A stretch of DNA of 64,000 bases from contig CM065379.1 in assembly GCA_033060915.1 (NCBI GenBank), positions 40,165,818 through 40,229,817 of the forward strand, given 5' to 3'. Under the pieces are notes generated by a model that was given only the letters and a program-made list of their open reading frames with translations, was not told the DNA's origin and ran no database searches. The stretch's first letter is position 1. Every line of letters starts with the position of its first letter. A program made the position numbers and the translations under genes. Shown in pieces: positions 40,701-51,807 of the stretch. Source of the DNA: Euryodendron excelsum (Eukaryota; Streptophyta; Magnoliopsida; Ericales; Pentaphylacaceae).

Positions 40701-43700
40701 TTTGGGAACCCAAAAAGAGGGGGACAGCTTTAGGATTTTGATTCCAATGAGGGATAGGTGGATGTCGCTAGAGGGATGAGGACCATTGCTCAAACTATTC
40801 TGGAATGGTGGCGAGAGCGGAGGTCACTCCTTGTCGTGGCCTGACTTCCGTTGAAGGTTATGATGCTGAAAGGAAAGAGGAAAAGTGGATCAGACATTCA
40901 AGCAAGGCTGGGTGGTACGGGGTGTTAATAGGCTTCCTCAGAGTCAAAGGCAATATTGATCAAAGTAGTTGGCCTTCTGCCCTTTCTTTGGTGCAAGGAA
41001 GCTTTTCGGGCAATAACTGGGTGATGTGGAAAATTCTTGGAGGTGAACAAGACAACAGCTCATTAATGGAATTTACAGTGGGCCACAAACACAGTGAAGG
41101 TTGATGGTGGTGATGTTCCAGCCAAGGTAACATAATGGGGTCGTGGAAGTTTTCGGTGCCTCTTTGGGCGGAAGCGGTGGCTCATTTTGAGATGGTGGAG
41201 GCAGTTCGGTCTCAGATGAGCACCAGAGATGGTGGCCCTGGAGAGATGAGGAAGATGTGTGAATTTCACGTGCTGAGGTGGGCCGTGGGAAAGTCAAGGG
41301 GCATGGGGGTGGAATAGGTTATGCCTTGGTCAATTATGAGGCTCTTTGCTTCTTGGCGCATGGGTTGCCTCAGGGGTTGCGATGGGAAGGCTTGAGAGGC
41401 TGCCCCGTTATGCTTGATGCGGTGTTTGTGGCAAGGAGTGGAACAATAGGGCTTTTAAAGGGGACAAGTCAAATGTTTAGAGTATTAAAGGAAAGGTGCT
41501 TGACTCGTATTTCTGGCTTAAGGAAAATTTTCCTTTTTTCTTCAGATTCTTTTATGGAATTTCTGAGAGACTTGTATTACTCTGTTGATGTATAGGTAGC
41601 TTTTTGGTTTTTGAGGTCTTCTGTATACTTTGGGTGTACAGGGTTGCACCCCCCTTTTTGGTGCTTTTTACTATACTTCTATATAACAAAAAAATGGATA
41701 ATAATGAAGAAGCTGCTTTTCCTAGGGGACAACTGATAAAAGCAGACTCTGTACAAAATGCGAGATATGTTAGAAACAGGTCCTGTTTCTTCTCGTGCAG
41801 GGTTGGATTTTAAGGATAACTAAATTTAAGGATTTGCCACAACAATCATGCATGAAATTGGCAATTAGGTTACTGGCTTTCTAATCACGTACGGTCAAAA
41901 GTCAATATTAATAATTGGGTGGAGAAAGCTCTAGCTGATATACTCGATCATGCTGTGCCTCATTCCTTTACTATTTCTAGATAAATTTTATCTTCTCATC
42001 CAGAACAAGAAGAGAAGAACTTGCCTTCTTGTTTTGAGATAAGCCATTGCCCTATTTGCATAAGCTACTGCAGTTGGTGAAAATGCAATGCTCCTATAAT
42101 AACAGTCAATTACTTCTTTAAATTTCTTCTGTTTAAAGTACTCATTACCCTGTAAATTGATAAAGAATGCATGCCAGTATAAATAATATCTGTTTCCACA
42201 ATAGCATCTGAAATCATAAAACATTTATCTCTAATAGAATAAACCATACCAACTCCTTCTCTGATGCAGTATCAGGAGAACCCTCTTCTGTCACGAAACG
42301 ACTTGATAAATGCCTGATTGAATCATAATTTCTCGGGTGATCATATCGTCTTGCAGTACTTGGATTATCAGGTGCAAAGGCATTTGTGATGGGTCTTCTA
42401 TCCTCAACATCTATTATGATCTTCTGAGAAGATGACACCTTCAAGTAGTGACCATCAAAATTTGTCACCTAGATTCATACACGCACACACATTCTCTAAA
42501 TTGTTATAGTGCCATATTCTCTAATTTGTTATACTGTCATAGTTTCACAAATGAACCTCCACTTGTAAACATGTTTTGGTCACAAATAAGTTTACCCACA
42601 TTCTTCACATTACGTCTGGGTATGGAAGCCTCCAGGAAAATAAACCATATCAGTTTTAAAGGGGAAAAAACTACAAAAATAAATGAATCATGCTGCCAAG
42701 GTTAGTTCCCTTAGCATATAGTTCATTATGAGAACATATCACAAACAATAAAAACATTGCTTGCAGAGGGTCAATTCTACAATTATACACTATGTGGTCT
42801 CTAAAATGCATAATTTGATGAAATTGCATTCAAAACACCCATGTAAGTTGTAAGTGAAACCCAAAAGAACAGGTTTGACATAAATCTCCACACATCATTG
42901 AACAGGTCTGTAAGAGATGTTAGTGGCATATTATCTTCGTAATTTGAAATTTTTGAGGGCTATAAATTACTCTTTTTTGGGAAAACACAAGGTTTGAGCG
43001 TCAATTACACATTTCAATTGAAATGTTGCTATTAGTAATGGAAGGAATAAATTGATGGGTCGTATAATTACCAACTTTTCCCTGTCGAGACCTTGTAATT
43101 TCATTTTCTTGTCTTTGTCATTAAGCAACATCTCCCAATCCTGCAAATCATTCAAAAATCCCTCGAAATCCTGGTGGATGGAACAGTTCCTCCAAAGAAC
43201 AAAAAGATTACTGCAAGCAAAAATAGATGCTTTAATTTGTTCACACGCGACAAGTCTTTGAAATCACTCATTCAAACCCTTTTCATATCCAACAAAATGA
43301 GATCAGCATTGCATTATTTGACTAACCCTAGCTTGAAATTATCAATTTCAGCACTGGAATCAGCCTAGCAAGAGAAACAGAAGGGGGTGGGGGAGGATTT
43401 GAAGGTTTGCATCATTCTCAAAATAAAAAAAAAAAAAGCAGAAGTTCTATCTCTAAACAATAACAAAAGATTCTCCATTTGGTCACATTAAGGTGTTACC
43501 AGTTTAGGTATTTGGTTTTGTTTTCTAATTGGAAACAGTAAAACAAGTAGAGCACAGCATTCAACATTTCCATTTGTTATCTTCTTTCAGTTCTCCGAGC
43601 AACCAAACGGACCCTTAGAACAATTCTCATATAGAGAGAGAGAAGACAAGCGAGTGAGGAACAATAATTTCAAGGATGAGAAACAACTAAGCTAGTAAGA

Positions 43701-43869
43701 GCTCATAATTGAATCAAATTTCTAACCAGAGACTGAACACAATTCTGATTCGTCAAAAGTTCTTCAACTGCAATACTGCTTGTAAATATACAACAAGAAG
43801 CAAAACAATGAGTAGACAGAGAGATACCAGAGATTGATCGCGACCGTGCTTGCTCGGAGCCCTAGCCAT
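31795..43869 (-). CDS. RPAP3: RPAP3-like TPR cochaperone (RNA polymerase II-associated protein 3 homolog)
   Basis: Exons: 43869-43828, 43170-43072, 42468-42250, 42149-42025, 38879-38758, 38640-38577 (start uncertain), 36685-36524, 35834-35697, 34198-34022, 33045-32951, 32834-32737, 31898-31795. The family feeds clients to HSP90/R2TP during RNA polymerase and snoRNP assembly. The start MARAPSKHGRD and the early segment DFEGFLNDLQDWEMLL are typical. Three TPR motifs follow, from GNEYFKQKKFKEVIDCY through AVAYANRAMAYLKTRR to YIKAYSRRSTARKELW. The C-terminal RPAP3_C domain runs from QFEVSWQGL to LHKIWDDVF. Intron 4 is GC-AG. The exon 5 to exon 6 junction does not keep frame: about 19 nt, encoding the end of TPR3 (expected before LEPHNQEIKKQ), are missing. 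The gene as sequenced is therefore either mutated, misassembled or unusually spliced. With those bases restored in number, the protein would be about 487 aa. The conserved frame on both sides argues that this was recently a working gene. Confidence 0.88.
33018..33790. repeat. Tandem duplication in RPAP3 intron 9 including the 5' end of exon 10
   Basis: Copy A (from 33018) and copy B (from 33435) are offset by 417 bp and nearly identical for over 300 bp. The repeat starts inside coding exon 10. Copy B therefore carries the acceptor and the first 27 coding bases (VTSPVALPQ) and then runs into unrelated sequence that ends in a stop codon. Confidence 0.9.
33792..33950 (-). mobile_element. tRNA-derived SINE in RPAP3 intron 9
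   Basis: Read on the minus strand, the element starts GGCGCCAGCTAGTCTAGCGAG, with an A-box-like TAGTCTAGCG, followed by a B-box-like GATTGATTCCC. It ends in a poly-A tail near 33793-33803. It is flanked by 14-bp direct repeats, actagatatgtact (33778-33791) and actagttatgtact (33951-33964), which match at 13 of 14 bases. This is the structure of a plant SINE made by LINE machinery. Confidence 0.85.
37538..38035. mobile_element. hAT-type MITE, family C (RPAP3 intron 6)
   Basis: This 498-bp element has inverted ends CATAGTTGTCAATGCC and, from the right on the other strand, CATAGTTTTCAATAG. It is flanked by the 8-bp duplications attcatgg (37530-37537) and attcatag (38036-38043). The interior is full of GGTAC/GTACC-type short palindromes. 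There is no coding capacity. Confidence 0.8.
39290..41695 (+). mobile_element. Degenerate LINE-like retrotransposon remnant in RPAP3 intron 4
   Basis: This GC-richer block is unlike its surroundings, with broken plus-strand open frames at 40553-40741, 40805-41104 and 41278-41595. The 3' end near 41620-41695 (ACTTTGGGTGTACAGG, then CACCCCCCTTTTTGG, then ATATAAC and an A run) resembles the 3' ends of plant non-LTR elements. No intact reverse-transcriptase motif was recognised. The left boundary is a guess. A hAT element is inserted inside it. Confidence 0.45.
39849..40506. mobile_element. hAT-type non-autonomous element, family A copy 2 (RPAP3 intron 4)
   Basis: This 658-bp element has the same ends as the copy at 22824 but is inverted relative to it: left CTAAGAAGCACAGACAC and right GTTTGTGCTTCCTAG. 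Its 8-bp target duplications are cttcagag (39841-39848) and ctttagag (40507-40514). The internal TTC-rich run (40239-40277) corresponds to the (GAA)n of copy 1. Confidence 0.87.
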
Positions 43870-43989
43870 TGATTTGGGAGAACTCAGAGAAGAGAAGAGA
43901 AGCAGTTGTTGAGTTTACGAAGTGATCGAAGCGAAGAACCCTTTGCCTACCGTAAGCCTTTGCTTGAATGAAGCCTTTTATTAGCTTGT

Positions 43990-44276
43990 TTTAATTTTCT
44001 TAAGAAGCTATTATTATTAAGTATATATTTTAAAATATGTGAAAGAACATATTATTTCTCTATTACAATTCGGCACAAGTTCTAATAGTTATTTATTTTT
44101 AAAATTTAATAAAAATAAATTATTTTAACAAAAGTTTACCCAAAATTCGGTATTGTTCACGTGAATTTGATACCGGCCGATATTGGACAGAAAATCATCC
44201 AACACCGGTATGAAACTCATGGGACTGTTTTCTATCTGGTAATACACCAGCTAGTATTACTTTATGGACAACTATG
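43990..44276. mobile_element. Partial hAT family C copy upstream of RPAP3
   Basis: The right end (ttatggacaactatg, ending about 44276) and GGTAC-like internal motifs match the element at 37538-38035. The left end is not identified. It lies within 400 bp of the RPAP3 start codon, so it may overlap the promoter. Confidence 0.4.
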
Positions 44277-44279
44277 ATA

Positions 44280-45080
44280 CTAAAGACTAAAACTGAATAC
44301 TCAAAATAAAAAGTCCATGCTAAAGCTTGTAGTTTTAGCAATCAATACATATAAAATAAAATAACATTTCTTTTGGAAAAGAAAAAAAAAAAAAGAAGAG
44401 GAATTAAAGTTGCTTGTACTTATTTATTTTTTAATCAATAACCAAACAAAAATTAAGATTTTGAGTAATGCCTCATCCATTTTTCTTTTATTTTCTTGGC
44501 ACAACCAACTAATAGTAAATAAGCTTATCTCTTTAATTTTTTCTGCTCTTTTTTTTTTTTATTTTTCTCAACAAATCTTAAAACCAAAGCAAAATTGAGA
44601 TTCTTAACTCTGCTAATCTTGATTACTCCCTATTTTGAGAGAAGATGTAATTGGTATTGCATTCCTATATAATTGGTAGTTGCGGAAATAAGAAATTAGT
44701 TCGGGGAGCAACCATTAATTACAATCAATAATTTGTTCTTGTAGTTAACAATAGAACACTTAACTTTATATATATATATATATATGTATGTATAAATGTA
44801 TACAAACTTTTATACCGTATATAAATAAAATTTTAAAACAAAATAACTATTTAAGGGGCATGTATTAATTTTTAGGAAGACAAATTAAATTATACTTTTA
44901 AAATTATAATTAAAAAACAATTTTTCTGAAAATTTTGAGGGGCGTGCTTTCTTGCTCTTCACTCCGATGCTTCTTTTCATGAACTGACCAACTTCTCTCA
45001 GGCTTCACAGGTACCAAAATGGCGCGCTACCATGCAAGATGAGTATGGTAGTATATCTTTATTACATGAGTCATTGTACA
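44280..45080. other. AT-rich intergenic flank between RPAP3 and the Mutator-like element
   Basis: This includes an (AT)n run at about 44770-44788 and poly-T tracts. No gene is supported. Short plus-strand frames (for example 44410-44598) are low-complexity translations. Confidence 0.6.
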
Positions 45081-45090
45081 GGTCAACTTA

Positions 45091-45185
45091 GGGTTTTTTT
45101 TCCTAAAATAAGTGCTTTTTTAAAGTTTTTTCTCAAAATAATCAAATGCAAAAGGTTTTTCCTATACGAATATTGTTTCCTCCTT
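45091..45185 (+). repeat. Left terminal inverted repeat of the MULE
   Basis: Pairs with 50470-50565 on the opposite strand. Similarity is strongest over the first 80 bases and fades inward. A plus-strand open frame at 45039-45263 is only a translation of this T-rich repeat. Confidence 0.75.
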
Positions 45186-45659
45186 CACAGACAGTTTCCT
45201 CTTCTATCATTTGCCTTTTTTCTCCGGCAGCAAGGTTGTTTATTCTTCCCTGACAGCAGATAACTTATTTTAATTAGAGAAAATTTATGATATAGTTGTA
45301 AAAAAATAATATTAAATATATAATTGTTTTGTAAAATAGCTTACAGATCACTAAATTTAGTAATTTATTTTGTAGCCATCTTCGTTGCTGCTATTAGTCC
45401 GGCAAAGGTCTTCGTTGTTCTTCATACTACGACAGTGAGTTATTTTTATTGGTAAAATATCTTACATATTTCTATTGGTAAGGTAGCTTATATATTATTT
45501 GTGTTGATTATTCTCGTTGATTATTATGCTGTCATATTGTTTATATTGTCATAATTTGAAATTTATTGATACTTTTATATTGTCATAATTCGGCCCTTGT
45601 CACAATCTTGTCATTTGAATTTGCAATTTCTTAAATTAATATTTTTATTTAACTATATA

Positions 45660-47600
45660 AAATCGAAATTGATCTAACTGTTAAGTAAAAATAATTAATA
45701 ATAAAATAAGAGAAAGTTTAACTATTTTACTAATTAGTAATAAAATTTTATAAAATGGCAAGAATAATTATTAGTAAAATAAGTATTGTTAATGCTATTT
45801 ATGATGTCATAATTCAAATTTTATAGATTCAGTATAACATGTAAAAAAACAGATTACCTTAAAGGAATAGAACTATAAAAAAATATAAAATAGATACAAT
45901 TAATACGTAGAATGTTTTAGTAATTAGTATTTAAATGGAAAAAACAATTATTAATCGGTTTAAGTATTGTTAAAAAAATACAGTGTTTTATAAAGTAATT
46001 TCCAGTAAATAATTTTAAGTATAAAATGAAAACGAAACAGATTTGCTAAAAGTAATAGAACTAAAAATAATTAATATTTTTTTTAACAATATAAATTCGA
46101 AATTGTTCTAACAGTTAAGTAAAAATAATTAATAATAAAATAAGAAAAAGTTTAACTATTTTACTAATTAGTAATAAAATGTTATAAAATGGCAAGAATA
46201 ATTATTAGTAAAATAAGTACTGTTAATGCTATTTATGATGTCATAATTCAAATTTTATATAGATTCAGTATAACATGTAAAAAAAAAACATATTACCTTA
46301 AGGTAATAGAACTATAAAAAAATATAAAATAGATATAATTAATACGTAGAATGTTTTAGTAATTAGTAATTAATTGGAAAAAATAATTATTAATTGGTTT
46401 AAGTATTGTTTAAAAAATACAGTATTTTATAAAGTAATTTGCAACAAATAATTTTAAGTATAAAACGGAAAAGAAACAGATTAGCTTAAAGTAATAGAAC
46501 TAAAAATAATTAATATTTTTTTAACTATATAAATTTGAAATTGTTCTAACAATTAAGTAAAAATAATTAATAATAAAATAAGAAAAATTTTAACTGTTTT
46601 ACTAATTAGTAATAAAATGTTATAAAATGGCAAGAATAATTATTAGTAAAATAAGTACTGTTAGTGCTATTTATGATGTCATAATTCAAATTTTATAGAT
46701 TCAGTATAACATGTAAAAAAAACATATTACCTTAAAGCAATAGAACTATAAAAAAATATAAAATAGATATAATTAATACGTAGAATGTTTTAGTACTTAG
46801 TAATTAATTAGCAAAAATAATTATTAATCAGTTTATGTATTGTTAAAAAAATATAGTATTTTATAAAATAATTTACAATAAATAATTTTAAGTATAAAAT
46901 GGAAAAGAAATGGATTAGCTTAAAGTAATAGAACTAAAAATAATTAATATTTTTATTTAACTATATAAATTCGAAATTGTTCTAACAGTTAAGTAAAAAT
47001 AATTAATAATAAAACAAGAAAAAGTTAAAATGTTTTACTAATTGGTAATAAAATGTTATAAAATAGCAAGAATAATTATTAGTAAAATAAGTATTGTTAA
47101 TGCTATTTATGATGTCATAATTTGAATTTTCTATATTAATATGTAGAAAATGTAAAAAAAAAAAAACAGATTACCTTAAAGTAATAGATATAAATAATAT
47201 TTAGAATGTTTTAGTAATTAGTAATTAAAGAGAAAAAAATAATTATTAATCGGTTTAAGTATTGTTAAATTAATATATAGTATTTTATAAAGTAATTTGT
47301 AATAAATAATTTTAAGTATAAAATGTAAAAATAATAGATTACCTTGAAGTAATAGAACTAAAAATAATTAATATTTTTATTTAACTATATAAATTCAAAA
47401 TTGTTCTAACAGTTAAGTAAAAATAATTGATAATAAAATAAGAAAAAGTTAAAATGTTTTACTAATTAGTAATAAAATGTTATAAAATAGCAAGAATAAT
47501 TACTAGTAAAATAAGTATTGTTAATGCTATTTATGATGTCAAAATTCAAATTTTCTATATTAATATGTAGAAAATGTAAAAAAAAAAAAAAAATTACCTT
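45660..47600. repeat. AT-rich tandem array, about 4.5 units of roughly 435 bp, inside the MULE
   Basis: The landmark CGAAATTG followed by TCTAAC recurs near 45663, 46097, 46536, 46971 and 47395 (spacings 434, 439, 435 and 424). Each unit repeats the order taagtaaaaataatta, ggcaagaataattatt, tttatgatgtcat, then acgtagaatgttttag. Units differ by point changes and small indels. The last unit is truncated near 47595. Confidence 0.92.
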
Positions 47601-47779
47601 AAAGTAATATGTTTATGTTTATATTTATATTTGACTTTAATATATAAGGTTGCTATATGCATTAGATATTAATGACAGTTTTTATTATAAAATTTATAAA
47701 AATGTTGAACATACTAAAGAAATTGACATGACAATGATACACAACATAATAAATCTCATACATTAAACCTTATGGATTT

Positions 47780-48255
47780 TCATCTTCATTAGATATATCA
47801 ATGTTAGATTGATATTTTTTGTCATTGGCAGCCTGTGAATAAAATTCTACTTCACCCATGAACATTTCTTCAGCACGCTCAGTCACTGACATGTTGAAGG
47901 AGTATGATCATAAACGCATTTGCATTTGATTCTTCTATTCATGAAAACGGTGAAATGCCATTTGCAACAATTGAGGAGTATCGGTAGCCATATTCTTTGC
48001 CAATCGACAAGAAATTCGAAGATTGACTGCTCGCAAGTTTGCAATCAAAATCTCAGTTCTTGTAGTTTTGTGTGACGACTCGTGTAATATTGTATTAATA
48101 GTGCTACGTGTGTATTGCTTATTTAGATCCAAAGGATATTAAAAAACTTCTTTGTTGTATGCAATCCACAGATGACCCATAGCTTTAAAAATGTCATCAA
48201 CAGTGTATTTTATTATGTTTGAAAAGTATTGCAAAAATTTTATAGTGCTATCTCC
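47780..48255 (-). pseudogene. Coding-like remnant of unknown family inside the MULE
   Basis: The minus strand carries protein-like composition, broken by stop codons. One segment (48132-47935) includes the string HRFHE at its end and NMATDTPQLLQ before it. A downstream stretch (about 47893-47777) includes SVTERAEEMFMGEVEFYS and ends in an acidic tail. No family is recognised. It could be a decayed transposon protein or a captured host fragment. Confidence 0.35.
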
Positions 48256-48292
48256 TTCCCCGTACATAAGGTATTTATAAAGAGCAATCTCT

Positions 48293-48595
48293 TACCCTCT
48301 CTTCACGTGAAGGTTGCATCTCTCATGCTTGTGAATGCAATTTGTTCACAAGACACGATTGCACTAATGACATGACAAGGCTGCACCAGAGAATTGTTAT
48401 GTCAATTAAAGCTATTAACCCCTCTTCACGTAAAGGTTGCATCCCCCATGTCCGTGACTAAAACATGATTGGACAAGTCTGCTTCAGAGAGTTGTCATGT
48501 CAATTAAAGCCATTAACTCCTCTTCATGTGAAGACTTTATCCCCTATGACTGGACAAGTCAACACTACAGAGTTTTCATGTCAATTAAAGACTCC
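48293..48595. repeat. Three-copy direct repeat (108-123 bp) inside the MULE
   Basis: The anchor cttcacgtgaaggttgcatc recurs in variant form at about 48301, 48424 and 48532. Each is followed by an ACAAGTCTGC-like and CATGTCAATTAAAG motif. The units shorten from left to right. Confidence 0.8.
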
Positions 48596-48633
48596 TGTAT
48601 TAAGTAACAGTAATTGAAGCCTCATCTGATTAC

Positions 48634-49155
48634 GTGCAAGAGTGTTCAACCATACCTCTAGACATGTTGAAGCGAAAAGGCTTGTTTTGGGCATTGTCCA
48701 GTTGTGTGAATTTTACCGGCAACATGGATGAAACCCAACCGTTAAGACCCTGCTATATGGTGGGTACATACATGGACCAGTCAGTAATAAATGATATGAC
48801 CGAAAACGTAGTTTCTCAACAAATCTATCCTTATGCACAAGACGATGAGTCCGATCAGACACATCTTTATTGGCAATATATCCTTATGACCACCCCTTAG
48901 TATGACGGACAACCAATGCATAAGGTTCCATGAAAAAACTAACTCGATAAAAATGCGCGTGAGCAAGAGATGTATTGCCAATGGCATAGCCTCCGTGTCC
49001 CAAAGGTTCATTCAGCTAAGCTATGGGATAGGAGATCACCTATCAGCAAGGTCATAACAGCGCTGGAAATCAATATTGATAAAATGCAACGAAAATTAAA
49101 CAGGTATCATTTCACAGAGCAAGCGAAGACAAAATATGTTGATCCAATACAATGA
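48634..49155 (+). pseudogene. Unrecognised open frames inside the MULE
   Basis: Two plus-strand open stretches (48634-48900 and 48970-49155) have balanced, non-repetitive amino-acid composition and are separated by stop codons. They may be exons of, or debris from, a captured or transposon gene. No domain is recognised, and this is reported only because composition differs from the flanking AT-rich DNA. Confidence 0.25.
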
Positions 49156-50469
49156 TTGAAGATTCGTTGCTGGTTTCTAACTTATCAGAAGCAAAAGCCG
49201 ATGATAACTTTGTTAACTATCTACCTAGTAGCTTTTCTGTTGGCAGCAAACCAATGTGTTATTATAAACATGATCCATAAAGTTTATTTTTGTTTTTAAG
49301 GTTAGGGCTAGGGCTATGGTTTACATAGTAATTTTTTAGTGAATAAAATTATATGTTACAAATTGCTATTTTTATATAAGACAATTACAACATTTAAGGG
49401 TTTTATGAATTTTTTGACATCACAAAAAATTCTTTTTATTCTCACAACTGAAGGACGAACAAAATGGAGTTTGAAAAATGCACTTTTGTACAAAAACTCT
49501 CTATGTTTGTTTTTGTTATTAAATAATAATTTTTTTAAAATAAACAGAGCTTATATAAAACTTTGAGAGGCAAAAAAAAAAAACACAAGGGTATTTTTCA
49601 TTTTTGAGCGGCAATTGAAAATACAATTTAATTAAAGAGTGAGTTGGGTTGAATTTGAGATCACGTGCTCTTGTTTATCCTTCATTTGGTTGAATTTTTC
49701 TTAATTTCTCAACAGTCAATGTGAAGCACTAATATTTTTGATGGAATAGAATGTGAAATGTCACAGAATTGGCATGGAGCATCACAAAAATTACACATGA
49801 ATGAAGTTAGAAACTCCCATTACTAACGAAGAATAAATCAATTTAAAAAAAAAGAGAGAGAGAAAAGAGGATAAAATTGCTACTAAAAACATTTCATTAT
49901 TTCAATCTTATCTTGTGACTAAAGTATAGAGCACAAGTTTTTTTTTTTTTGGTTTAATTTTCTTGAATAGGGCTATAATATATTTCTTTGAATTTTATTT
50001 TATTCCAGAAAAAACGAGAAAACAAAACATTAAAATTAGAAGAAGAGAAATAGTAGCGATTTTTTTGAATTTTTGATGTTTATCTTTTACAGGAATTTAA
50101 TTCTTAAATAAACATGACATTTAGGATATAATCGTTATTCACCCAAATTCACTAAATGACAGACTTTTAGAATATCAATTGTCTTTTCTAATATTAAAAA
50201 TAAAATAATTATTTTATTTTATAATAAAAGTTCAAAATAAAGTGGGGTGGCCACAAAAAAAAGAAATAAAAAAATAGTAGCGCTATAAAATATAGGCCCA
50301 ATATGAAATATAGACTCAGGGGAGGCAAAGTTTTGCTTATAGATGAGGAGGAGAGAAAATGCAGGTTGCATCTACTTTTTCTCACTTTTTTTCCACTTTT
50401 TTTTTTCTGTTTTTTTCAGCCTTTTTAGAAAACACAATCTTGAATTGCATTTTTAGAAAAAACACAACT

Positions 50470-50565
50470 GAAAATTGTATTTTACCTTATTATAAGAAAT
50501 ACCTTTTCAAATTATTGATTTTGGGAAAAAGCTTTCAAAAAGCACTTATTTGGGGGAAAAAACCC
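50470..50565 (-). repeat. Right terminal inverted repeat of the MULE
   Basis: This is the reverse-complement partner of 45091-45185, ending AAAAAACCC at 50565 directly before the ggtcatctta target repeat. The open frame at 50359-50640 crosses this end and is not a gene. Confidence 0.75.
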
Positions 50566-50575
50566 GGTCATCTTA

Positions 50576-51700
50576 TGCTTGCAAGAGAGGGATTATCACA
50601 TAGAAAACGTATTGATACTCTACAATTAATCATCACTTAAAACTAAAGTTTATTAAAAAGGTATCCATTTTTAAATAAGAGAAAAATAAGAGAAAAACAA
50701 TCACGTCTTTTCAAGCAAGTCCTGAGTCGGATAACTCTCTTTGCATAATACGTCACTTTAGAGAGACATTTATTTCTAGGGCCAATAACAACTGTCTGAG
50801 TCATTAGGTAAGAGAGAAGGGGGAAATGAAAAATTACAATTATAATTTACATGGAGGAACAAAATATTTATAATCATTTGTACCCAGAGTTGAGTAACTC
50901 TAGAAAATCTTGACAGCCTCTCATTTTTCATTCTTCAAGTACATAATTTACCTAGGAATGAAATGAGTTACATTTCATTTATAATAAAAAAAGAAAATAA
51001 ATAAATAAATAAATAAATAAGAGAAGTGTAACTTTATAGCCGTTCTCTTATTTTTGGGGGTGCAAAGACATGTTCAACTAAGAAATATAATGTAAAAGAA
51101 AAAGTCAAACTAGTGAAAATTTAATGAAATTCTCTTAACATATAGCCTAAAAATTTTTTTCAGCAAAACATAGAAGAAAAAAAAAATAGTTCCTCCCCTG
51201 TGGAACCTTAATAATGATTTTATGCTCTCACCCGTCGGAGCTGAGTCACGGGAATTAGCCCCTTCACAAAAAAGCGGAGGCAAGACTGCTTCCCTAATGG
51301 CTCTCCTGGACTCATTGTGAAGTAGGGGCTTTGTGCACTAGGTAAGACCATAGATTAAGTAGATCTCAAGAAGATAAAACGGAATGGAGATTTCACGTCC
51401 ATTTGATATCCGAAGTCCTGCTTCATCATCTACCAAAACTACAGTAATAAAAAATGCATAAATGACAAATAAACTACGGGACCAAGTAAACAAAATACAT
51501 TTTATATACAAATACTCGAGCTGGGTTTTCTCCAGTCTACATCTCTGAGTGTCGGAGATAAACATAAAGCAGTTCATCAACCCTCTTTTTAGTCGAGATT
51601 TGATGCATGCAAAAATAGGCAGCACCTACTGCCAAAGCAGTACAGTATTCTGCCTAAGAAATCAGTGCTTTGATCAGTTGTACTGCACAACTCGTCAAAT
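50576..51700. other. Intergenic region between the MULE and INO80B 3' end
   Basis: AT-rich, with an (AAAT)n run at about 50996-51020. No coding gene is supported. The part above about 51550 probably includes the INO80B 3'UTR. Confidence 0.6.
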
Positions 51701-51807
51701 CACTGGTTGCTTCGGCAAAAGCCACCTTCACTTTGGCAATGCTAATGGCCGCCAATAATATCTAAGACTTAAAACACCTGTAAGGGTAATTCTACAAGTC
51801 CGCTTGA

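Larger units (their letters stand above)
45091..50565. mobile_element. Mutator-like element (MULE) with long terminal inverted repeats
   Basis: The left end (45091 to about 45185) and the reverse complement of the right end (50565 to about 50470) match over roughly 90 bp. Both start GGGTTTTTTCC-like and share AAATAAGTGCTTTTT and AAAAGGT. Immediately outside lie 10-bp direct repeats, ggtcaactta (45081-45090) and ggtcatctta (50566-50575), identical at 9 of 10 positions. Long inverted ends plus a 9-11 bp target duplication are the marks of Mutator-like elements. The 5475-bp interior contains a large AT-rich tandem array and short, broken coding-like stretches. No MURA transposase was recognised, so the element is probably non-autonomous. 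Confidence 0.75.

Noticed and set aside
40226..40741. Overlapping 104-114 aa frames on both strands
   Set aside because: They lie in the hAT element and the adjoining LINE-like block and reflect subterminal repeats, not a gene.
42021..42026. GT donor 4 bases downstream for RPAP3 exon 4
   Set aside because: It gives a stop codon just after joining to exon 5, whereas the GC donor keeps the conserved TPR frame.
45660..48595. Repeats as a CRISPR array
   Set aside because: Units are long (over 100 bp), AT-rich and contiguous without unique spacers, and the genome is a plant nucleus.
50359..50640. 93-aa plus-strand open frame
   Set aside because: It spans the right MULE terminus and its target duplication, so it is a chance translation of repeat DNA.
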